In this document: positions 1 through 4,711 of the stretch, one piece after another
Numbering within the stretch: the first letter of the stretch is position 1
Layout of the letters: the number at the start of each line of letters is the position of its first letter
Program-made: the position numbers and the translations under genes
Notes under the pieces: generated by a model
Told to the model about the DNA's origin: nothing
What the model saw: only the letters and a program-made list of their open reading frames with translations
The model's database searches: none
Assembly (NCBI GenBank): GCA_031379365.1
Contig: JANNFB010000048.1
Span: 1-15,787 of the forward strand
Source: CADEEN01 sp031379365
GTDB lineage: Bacteria; Pseudomonadota; Gammaproteobacteria; Burkholderiales; Burkholderiaceae_C
Length of the DNA stretch: 15,787 nucleotides
Reading direction: 5' to 3'

Positions 1-45
1 AGCAAGGCGCCGGGCACGGCCTGGACGGGGCTCAAACGGCTGGCC

Positions 46-484
46 CTTCGCTGCGCTGCGGGTGCCCTGCGATGCTCGGCTGGCCGGCCCCGTTGCAGAA
101 CTCCCGCCGTTCGCTGCGCTCACTGTGGTCGGACAGCTGCACCGAGTCAGAGCACGAAGCGCGCGGGTACGCGCGCGGCCGGCCAGCCTGCGCTTCTCGG
201 CGGCGCCGATTCGCCCCGCCCAGGCCCCGCCCGCCGCCTTGCGGGCCGGAGCGCTGGTTCTCGAAACACCGCACGCCACCCCAGGCTCCGCAACGGGGCT
301 GCCGGGCCGGGCGCAGCGCGCATCTGAGGCGCTGAGCAGCACAGGCTTCGAGGCCCGCGTGCGCAGCGCGCTTCGTGCACTGACTCGGCGCGACTGTCTG
401 ACCACAGTGAGCGCAGCGAACCGCGGGAGTTTCGCGACGGGGCCTCGAACCCGAGCAGCGCAAGGCAGTCGCAGCGAAGCGAAG
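46..484. repeat. Large imperfect inverted repeat, two 119-bp arms
   Basis: Positions 46-164 and the reverse complement of 366-484 align over 119 bp without a gap, with about 100 identical positions (19 mismatches by hand count). The core 109-130 against 400-421 is a perfect 22-bp match. The similarity seems to continue inward with small indels to about 205 and 325, leaving a spacer of roughly 120-200 bp. Such arms could form a large cruciform in DNA or a long hairpin in RNA. There is no transposase, and I did not find flanking target duplications. It resembles the intergenic repeat clusters of Burkholderiales genomes and may be a non-autonomous mobile element or a pair of inverted repeat copies; which one is inference. 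Confidence 0.85.
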
Positions 485-528
485 ACCGCCTCAGCTAAGC
501 GCTGCGCCCGGTCCGGTGGCCCCGTTGC
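290..528. repeat. Second inverted repeat nested with the first
   Basis: Positions 290-317 match the reverse complement of 501-528 at 25 of 28 positions. One copy lies in the spacer of the 119-bp inverted repeat and the other lies outside its right arm, so the two repeat systems interlock. A shared CTGAGGC word follows in both copies, and a TTCGAGGCCC word further on, with insertions between. This suggests that the region was built from several copies of one GC-rich unit in both orientations rather than from a single palindrome. Confidence 0.7.
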
Positions 529-617
529 CGCGCCGCCGTATCGCGAGCAGTTCGTCAAGGTCCGCAGTGGGCTGAGAGCCCCAGCCCATCCACATGCGGT
601 CGACCGGCAATCAGCGA

Positions 618-1922
618 TCAGCTCAGCGTGGCGAAAGCCTCACGCGCCGCGGCCACGGTGGTCGCGATGTCTTGCGGCGTGTGCGCGGCACTGACAAAGC
701 CGGCCTCATACAAGGCGGGTGCCAGGTAGATGCCGCGGTCGAGCATGGCGTGGAAGAAGCGGTTGAAGCGCTCCTTGTCGGTGGCCATCACCACGCCATA
801 GTTTTGCGGCAGTTTGTCAGCGAAGAAGAAACCGAACATGCCGCCCTCACTGTCGCCGACCCAGGGCACGCCGGCGTCGCGTGCGGCGCCCGCGAGGCCC
901 GTGACGAGGGACTGCGTTCGTTCGGTCAGCGCCTCGAAGAAGCCAGGCTTGGCGATCTCGCGCAAGGTGGCCAAGCCGCAGGCCGTGGCAACCGGGTTGC
1001 CCGACAGCGTGCCGGCCTGGTAGACCGGCCCCAGCGGCGCGAGTTGCTTCATGACGGCCCGTGTTGCGCCGAACGCGGCCAGTGGCATGCCGCCGCCGAT
1101 CACCTTGCCGAACACGCTCACATCCGGCGCGAATCCGGGCAGGAGCTTGGCATAGACACTCTGCGCGCTGCCCAACGCCACCCGAAAGCCTGACATGACC
1201 TCGTCAAACACCAGCATTGCACCGTGCTGCGTGCACAGCTCGCGCAGGCGTTTCATGAAGGCCAGGCTGGTGCGCACGAAGTTCATGTTGCCGGCAATCG
1301 GCTCGGTCATCACGCAGGCCAGTTCGCTGCCATGCGCCTTGAAGGCCGCTTCCAATTGATCGACGTTGTTGTACTCGAGCACCAGGGTGTGCTGCACCAC
1401 CTCGGCCGGCACGCCGGCGCTGGTCGGGTGACCGAAGGTGGCCAGGCCCGAGCCGGCCTTGACCAGCAGCGGGTCGGCGTGCCCGTGATAGCAGCCTTCG
1501 AACTTGATGAACTTGCTGCGCCCCGTCGCACCGCGTGCCAGGCGCAGCGCACTCATGCCGGCCTCGGTACCGCTGGACACCAGGCGCACCTGCTCGATGC
1601 TCGGCACGTGGCGGATGATCTCCTCGGCCAGTTCGATCTCGCGCTCCGTCGGGGCGCCGAAGGACAGGCCGTCCCGCGCGGCCTTGGCCACCGCATCGAG
1701 TACCGCAGGGTGGCCGTGGCCGAGGATCATTGGACCCCAGGAGCCGATGTAGTCGATGTAGCGTTTGCCTTCGGCGTCCCACATGTAGGCGCCGGCGGCC
1801 CGGGTGATGAAGCGCGGCGTGCCCCCAACGGCGCGGAACGCGCGCACGGGCGAGTTCACACCGCCCGGAATGACCTGCTGGGCGCGCTCGAACAGGGAGG
1901 CATTGGTGGCTTCAGTGGACAC
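618..1922 (-). CDS. hemL: Glutamate-1-semialdehyde 2,1-aminomutase
   Basis: PLP-dependent cytosolic enzyme that converts glutamate-1-semialdehyde to 5-aminolevulinate, the C5 route to heme and other tetrapyrroles. From the GTG start at 1922 it has 434 residues, close to the usual length (about 426). Visible class-III aminotransferase features, in this numbering, are an N-terminal block PGGVNSPVRAF (about 19-29), the SSGTEA phosphate-binding stretch (about 116-121), FDEVMSGFR with the cofactor Asp (about 239-247), and FGKVIGGGMP with Lys273 as the Schiff-base lysine, then AGTLSGNP. I chose GTG 1922 over the longer ATG at 1988 because AAAGGAAG lies 8 bp before it and because family similarity begins just after it. 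It overlaps the end of the ThiD-like gene by 11 bp, so translational coupling is likely. Confidence 0.96.
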   Translation of the reverse strand: MSTEATNASLFERAQQVIPGGVNSPVRAFRAVGGTPRFITRAAGAYMWDAEGKRYIDYIGSWGPMILGHGHPAVLDAVAKAARDGLSFGAPTEREIELAEEIIRHVPSIEQVRLVSSGTEAGMSALRLARGATGRSKFIKFEGCYHGHADPLLVKAGSGLATFGHPTSAGVPAEVVQHTLVLEYNNVDQLEAAFKAHGSELACVMTEPIAGNMNFVRTSLAFMKRLRELCTQHGAMLVFDEVMSGFRVALGSAQSVYAKLLPGFAPDVSVFGKVIGGGMPLAAFGATRAVMKQLAPLGPVYQAGTLSGNPVATACGLATLREIAKPGFFEALTERTQSLVTGLAGAARDAGVPWVGDSEGGMFGFFFADKLPQNYGVVMATDKERFNRFFHAMLDRGIYLAPALYEAGFVSAAHTPQDIATTVAAAREAFATLS

Positions 1923-2874
1923 GGCGGGAACTTCCTTTGGTCGCATCGGCGGCGTCGGACTCGTCGGTGCCGGGCGTGCCTTCTTCAAATTCGCCCGGCT
2001 CGCCCTCTTCGCCCGGCGGCAGGGCCCAGAAGAAGCGGTCGGGAATCACATTGCCCATGCCGGGGCGAAAGCCGGCGTCCAGGCTCTGGTCGAGGAAGGC
2101 CAGCGCCTCGGCAACGGCGGCCGACAGTTCGCTGCCAGCTGCGAGCAGGGCCGCCAGGGCCGCCGACAGGGTGTCGCCTGCGCCGACGAAGCTGGCCTCG
2201 AAGCGCTCGAACTTTTCGCCGGTGATGGCACCTTGCGACGAGGCCAGCACGTTGTCGATCCATTGCTCGCTGGACTTGCCGGGCAGCATCACGCCGGTAA
2301 CCAATACGTAACGGGTGCCGTGCTCCGCGGCGGCCACCGCCAGCTCGCGCGCCGAGGGCGGCCGCTCGCTTTCCCACTCCGGCAGCAGGAAGTCGGTCAG
2401 GGTCTTGTGGTTGCCGACCAGCACTTCGGTGGCGGGCAGGATCAGCTCGCGAAAGGCCTCGAGGTAAGGGCCCAGCTCTTCCTCGTCGATCCAGCCCAGG
2501 CCAGGCAGGTAACTGACGAGAGGCACGTCGGGGTAGTCGGAGAGGATCTCGGCCACAGCGCTGACAGCTTCAGCGCTGCCGAGAAAGCCGACCTTCCAAC
2601 CCGCGATGGTCACGTCTTCCAGAATGGTTCGCGCCTGTTCGGCGATCACGTCGACGTCGATCGGGTGTTGATCGAAGATTTCGGCGCTGTCACGCACGAC
2701 GATCGACGTCACGACCGGCAGGCCGTGTGCCCCCATCGCTGCGATGGTGGCGATGTCGCCCGCGCTGCCACCGGCGCCGCTGGCATCGCTGGCATTGAAA
2801 CTCATCACGCAAGCCGGAGCGGGCTCGTCGGTCGGCGCAGCCTGCGGGTCGGACGGGGGGAGGGGGGCGGTCAT
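1912..2874 (-). CDS. thiD: ThiD-like (hydroxymethylpyrimidine/phosphomethylpyrimidine kinase family) protein
   Basis: Ribokinase-superfamily kinase of 320 residues, nearest in overall pattern to ThiD, which phosphorylates hydroxymethylpyrimidine and its phosphate in thiamine synthesis. Visible features: SFNASDASGAGGSAGD (25-40) in place of the usual TIAG-D-SGGAG-QAD block, WKVGFLG (93-99), VGNHKTLTDFL (153-163) where ThiD has its TPN segment, VTGVML, and the ATP/anion-hole motif GAGDTLSAALAAL (231-243). Typical ThiD has GTGC with a catalytic Cys; here Asp234 stands there, as in ribokinase and pyridoxal kinases. The N-terminal 22 residues are Pro-rich, and the tail from about 288 is acidic and looks disordered. 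ATG 2874 is the first start after an in-frame stop at 2908-2910, but no good Shine-Dalgarno precedes it. It is coupled to hemL. The superfamily is certain; the substrate is not, and a vitamin B6 kinase is a possible alternative. Confidence 0.85.
   Translation of the reverse strand: MTAPLPPSDPQAAPTDEPAPACVMSFNASDASGAGGSAGDIATIAAMGAHGLPVVTSIVVRDSAEIFDQHPIDVDVIAEQARTILEDVTIAGWKVGFLGSAEAVSAVAEILSDYPDVPLVSYLPGLGWIDEEELGPYLEAFRELILPATEVLVGNHKTLTDFLLPEWESERPPSARELAVAAAEHGTRYVLVTGVMLPGKSSEQWIDNVLASSQGAITGEKFERFEASFVGAGDTLSAALAALLAAGSELSAAVAEALAFLDQSLDAGFRPGMGNVIPDRFFWALPPGEEGEPGEFEEGTPGTDESDAADATKGSSRRVH
1931..1938 (-). promoter_or_regulatory. hemL ribosome binding site inside upstream gene
   Basis: On the minus strand the bases read AAAGGAAG, 8 bp before GTG at 1922. 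The site lies inside the last codons of the ThiD-like gene. It decides the GTG start of hemL and implies re-initiation by ribosomes finishing the upstream gene. Confidence 0.7.
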
Positions 2875-3020
2875 GAGGCGTCGTCCGGCGCGGTTGAAGG
2901 GGGTCGCTCAGACCTCCAGAAGATTGTGAAGAATGTTGCGTATGTGCCTACGCTGACTTGGTTTCTTCAACAATGCGGTGCATACAATTGCCCCCCATTG
3001 TAGTGATTGACTTACGACCC
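2875..3020. promoter_or_regulatory. Divergent intergenic region, thiD-like / rubA
   Basis: This 146-bp stretch separates two genes transcribed away from each other and is visibly richer in A/T than its surroundings, so it should hold both promoters. For the rubredoxin side, TACAAT at 2983-2988 is a good -10 candidate, with only a weak -35 (TTGGTT at 2958-2963, spacer 19). That would start RNA near 2995, only a few bases before possible starts at 3003 and 3021. On the minus strand I found no convincing -35/-10 pair for the kinase gene. The role as promoter region is inferred from layout. Confidence 0.45.
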
Positions 3021-3197
3021 GTGAGCGAACAAGCGCGTACCTGGATGTGCCTTATCTGCGGCTGGATGTACGACGAAGCCGAGGGCGATCCGGAGCACGG
3101 CATCGCGCCCGGAACGGCGTGGGCTGCGGTGCCTATGAACTGGACTTGCCCGGAGTGCGGCGCGCGCAAGGAAGACTTCGAGATGGTGCAGATCTGA
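3021..3197 (+). CDS. rubA: Rubredoxin
   Basis: Small cytosolic one-electron carrier with a single iron held by four cysteines. From GTG 3021 it has 58 residues: Cys10-x2-Cys13-Gly (CLICGWMYDE) and Cys43-x2-Cys46-Gly (CPECG) form the Fe(Cys)4 site. The aromatic and Pro residues expected of the fold (Tyr17, Pro24, Gly31, Trp41, Phe53) are present. The longer frame from 2958 is unlikely because its extra residues are unlike rubredoxins and cover the likely promoter. No Shine-Dalgarno precedes GTG 3021 or the other in-frame GTG at 3003, so a short or leaderless mRNA is possible. It ends 49 bp before pilG on the same strand and may be cotranscribed. Its redox partner is not in the window. Confidence 0.93.
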   Translation: MSEQARTWMCLICGWMYDEAEGDPEHGIAPGTAWAAVPMNWTCPECGARKEDFEMVQI

Positions 3198-3233
3198 GCT
3201 CGCTCAGGCCTGCATCGTCGATGCCGCCCGACC

Positions 3234-3239
3234 AAGGAG
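3234..3239 (+). promoter_or_regulatory. Strong pilG ribosome binding site before a TTG start
   Basis: AAGGAG lies 7 bp before TTG 3247. It is the best Shine-Dalgarno in the window together with that of the GGDEF gene. It supports the rare TTG start of pilG, since no ATG or GTG lies close behind it in frame. Confidence 0.8.
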
Positions 3240-3246
3240 AGTCCGC

Positions 3247-3651
3247 TTGAACACGTCTGCGCTTGCCCTCAACGCGGCTCCCGGCGTGAAGGTGCTGGTC
3301 ATCGACGACAGCAACACGATTCGCCGCAGTGCCGAGATCTTCCTGGCCCAGGGCGGCCACGAGGTGGTGCTGGCGGAGGACGGCTTCGACGCGCTGGCCA
3401 AGGTGAGCGATCACGCGCCGGCGCTCATCTTCTGCGACATCCTGATGCCGCGCCTGGACGGCTACCAGACCTGCGCCATCATCAAGCGCAACCCACGTTT
3501 TGCCCATGTGCCGGTGATCATGCTGTCGTCCAAGGACGGCCTGTTCGACAAGGCCCGCGGACGCATGGTCGGCTCGCAGGACTACCTGACCAAACCTTTC
3601 ACCAAAGAGCAGTTGCTGCGCGCGGTCGCGCAGTACCGGCCGGCGACCTGA
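3247..3651 (+). CDS. pilG: Type IV pilus response regulator PilG
   Basis: Stand-alone CheY-like receiver of 134 residues. In P. aeruginosa the homologue (135 residues) receives phosphate from ChpA and promotes pilus extension. Receiver landmarks are all present: acidic pair Asp20-Asp21 (VIDDS), phospho-acceptor Asp64 in FCDILMPRLDG, Ser94 at the switch position in IMLSSKDG, and Lys116 in LTKPF. There is no output domain. The first 13 residues form a short non-conserved leader. The start is TTG, fixed by AAGGAG 7 bp upstream. It is the first gene of the pil/chp set, 49 bp after the rubredoxin gene, and is followed by a 9-bp-stem hairpin before pilH. The assignment to PilG rather than a generic CheY rests on sequence style and on the pilH-pilI-pilJ-chpA order. 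Confidence 0.93.
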   Translation: MNTSALALNAAPGVKVLVIDDSNTIRRSAEIFLAQGGHEVVLAEDGFDALAKVSDHAPALIFCDILMPRLDGYQTCAIIKRNPRFAHVPVIMLSSKDGLFDKARGRMVGSQDYLTKPFTKEQLLRAVAQYRPAT

Positions 3652-3658
3652 CGCTGTT

Positions 3659-3680
3659 GCGCAGCGCTTCAGCGCTGCGC
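3659..3680 (+). other. Perfect hairpin between pilG and pilH
   Basis: Two perfectly complementary 9-base arms (3659-3667 and 3672-3680) are separated by the loop TTCA; G-T pairs can extend the stem outward. There is no following T-run, so it is not a classical intrinsic terminator. It starts 8 bp after the pilG stop. A 3' stabiliser of the pilG message, an RNA-processing site or a partial attenuator are all possible. The structure is seen; the role is inference. Confidence 0.6.
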
Positions 3681-3713
3681 GGCGATTCCCACAACTTAGG
3701 CAGCAACCCGACG

Positions 3714-4079
3714 ATGGCGATTCAAAAAATCTTGCTGGTCGACGATTCCAAGACCGAGCTGCACTTCCTGTCCGAACTGCTCACGCGCAAGGGGTTCTCT
3801 GTGCGCACGGCCGAGAACGGCGAGGAAGCCATGCGCCGGCTGGCCGACGACAAGCCCGACCTGATCCTGATGGACGTCGTGATGCCGGGTCAGAACGGCT
3901 TTCAACTCACACGCGCCATCACCCGCGACCCCCGCTTTGCCGATGTGCCCGTCATCATGTGCACCAGCAAGGGCCTGGAGACCGACAAGGTCTGGGGCAT
4001 GCGTCAAGGCGCGCGCGACTACGTGGTCAAGCCGGTCAACGCCGACGAGCTGATCGCCAAGATCCATGGCTTTGACTGA
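3714..4079 (+). CDS. pilH: Type IV pilus response regulator PilH
   Basis: Second single-domain receiver, 121 residues, the same length as P. aeruginosa PilH, which is tied to pilus retraction and acts as a phosphate sink for ChpA. Landmarks: Asp10-Asp11 (LLVDDSKTE), phospho-acceptor Asp54 in LMDVVMPGQNGF, Thr84 at the switch position in VIMCTSKG, and Lys106 in VVKPV. The motif PGQNGFQLTRAITRD is typical of PilH and separates it from PilG. The ATG at 3714 starts directly at the conserved MAIQKILLVDDS; a longer frame from TTG 3657 would translate the hairpin region and is rejected. The ribosome binding site is weak, which together with the upstream hairpin may make PilH less abundant than PilG. 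Paired hairpins and pilI follow. Confidence 0.94.
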   Translation: MAIQKILLVDDSKTELHFLSELLTRKGFSVRTAENGEEAMRRLADDKPDLILMDVVMPGQNGFQLTRAITRDPRFADVPVIMCTSKGLETDKVWGMRQGARDYVVKPVNADELIAKIHGFD

Positions 4080-4081
4080 CT

Positions 4082-4117
4082 CCATGCTGGGCATGGCCCC
4101 ACAGCGCCTGTGCGCTG
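4082..4117 (+). other. Two adjacent small hairpins between pilH and pilI
   Basis: CCATGC (4082-4087) pairs with GCATGG (4091-4096) around a 3-base loop, and CAGCGC (4102-4107) pairs with GCGCTG (4112-4117) around a 4-base loop. Both stems are perfect, and the first begins 3 bp after the pilH stop. The second shares the CAGCGC/GCGCTG arms of the pilG-pilH hairpin. No T-run follows, so termination is unlikely; RNA processing or stability is a possible role. Confidence 0.45.
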
Positions 4118-4137
4118 GCCTCGGCGGCTGATCTGCC

Positions 4138-4677
4138 ATGGCCAACAAGCAAGCCCTGCGCGAGCTGCAAACGCGGTTGGCGGAGCGCATGCAGGCGGCC
4201 CGAACGCAGCCGCGTTCCCAGTCCTGGCTGGCGGTGGAGTGCCGCGGCCACGGCTTGTTGCTGCCGCTCGAACAAGCGGGTGAGATCTTCAACCTCGTGC
4301 AGCTGTTGCCGGTGCCGCACAGCCAGCCTTGGTTTGCCGGCGTGGCCAATCTGCGCGGTGGCCTGCACGGGGTGGTCGATCTGTCGCGCTTTCTTGGCCT
4401 GCCGGATTTGGCGCAACCGGAGGCCGGGCGCGAGCAAGCCCGCCTAATTGCGTTTGGCGCCGCAACGGGGCTGAACGGCGCCCTGCTGGTCGACCGGCTG
4501 GCGGGTCTGCGCGGCAGCGATCAGCTGCAAGTGCAACACGACACGGCGTCCGAGCCTTTGCTCACGCGCCCCGCTTTCGCGCCGACCCGGTGGCTCGATG
4601 CCGGTGGCCGCAGTTGGCAAGCGCTGGATCTTGCGGCGCTGGCGCGTGATGCGCGTTTCCTGTCCATCGTGGCCTGA
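4138..4677 (+). CDS. pilI: CheW-like coupling protein PilI
   Basis: CheW-domain adaptor of 179 residues (P. aeruginosa PilI has 178) that links the PilJ receptor to the CheW-like regulatory domain of ChpA at the membrane. After an alpha-helical N-terminus (about 1-25) come the CheW hallmarks: SWLAVECRGHGLLLPLEQAGEI (about 28-49), a proline pair around VPHSQPWFAGVANLRGGLHGVVDLSRFLG (about 59-87), and ALLVDRLAGLRG (about 117-128). The ANLRGGLHGVVDL segment is diagnostic of PilI. ATG 4138 has only a weak Shine-Dalgarno. It lies 58 bp after pilH and 34 bp before pilJ, on the same strand. The function follows from family and position. Confidence 0.92.
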   Translation: MANKQALRELQTRLAERMQAARTQPRSQSWLAVECRGHGLLLPLEQAGEIFNLVQLLPVPHSQPWFAGVANLRGGLHGVVDLSRFLGLPDLAQPEAGREQARLIAFGAATGLNGALLVDRLAGLRGSDQLQVQHDTASEPLLTRPAFAPTRWLDAGGRSWQALDLAALARDARFLSIVA

Positions 4678-4711
4678 GCCAATCACTGTTCAGCCTTTTC
4701 CAGGGGTCAGC

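Larger units (their letters stand above)
1..617. other. Gene-free, repeat-rich region downstream of hemL
   Basis: I see no credible gene here. The open frames that cross this stretch, on both strands, are rich in Arg, Ala, Pro and Ser, have no matching ribosome binding site and look like no family I know, as expected from very GC-rich repetitive DNA. The content is instead a set of nested inverted repeats (listed separately). The hemL stop codon lies at 618-620, so this is the 3' flank of the hemL transcript. A partial gene entering from the left edge cannot be excluded, but nothing supports one. Confidence 0.75.

Noticed and set aside
568..588. Short hairpin (TGGGCT / AGCCCA) downstream of hemL as a possible terminator
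   Set aside because: Only a 6-bp stem with a 9-base loop, a competing 5-bp stem, and no T-run on either strand; not strong enough to call.
62..694. Open frames on both strands in the left repeat region (for example plus 62-694 and minus 32-463)
   Set aside because: They run through inverted repeats, are Arg/Ala/Pro-rich, have no ribosome site and match no family; one runs into the hemL 3' end.
2912..2918. TGGAGGT on the minus strand as ribosome site of the ThiD-like gene
   Set aside because: It is about 37 bp from ATG 2874, with an in-frame stop (2908-2910) and no start codon at proper spacing.
1224..3003. Long plus-strand open frames opposite hemL and the ThiD-like gene (1224-2225, 1804-3003)
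   Set aside because: Shadows of two strongly recognised genes; no family features or start signals.
3194..3224. Two 5-bp-stem hairpins between the rubredoxin gene and pilG
   Set aside because: Stems too short and without a T-run to claim termination or regulation; mentioned only because other gaps in the cluster hold better hairpins.
4598..4711. Upstream extension of the pilJ frame to 4598
   Set aside because: It would overlap the end of pilI by 80 bp, has no ribosome site and adds residues unlike PilJ; ATG 4712 has AGGGG just before it.
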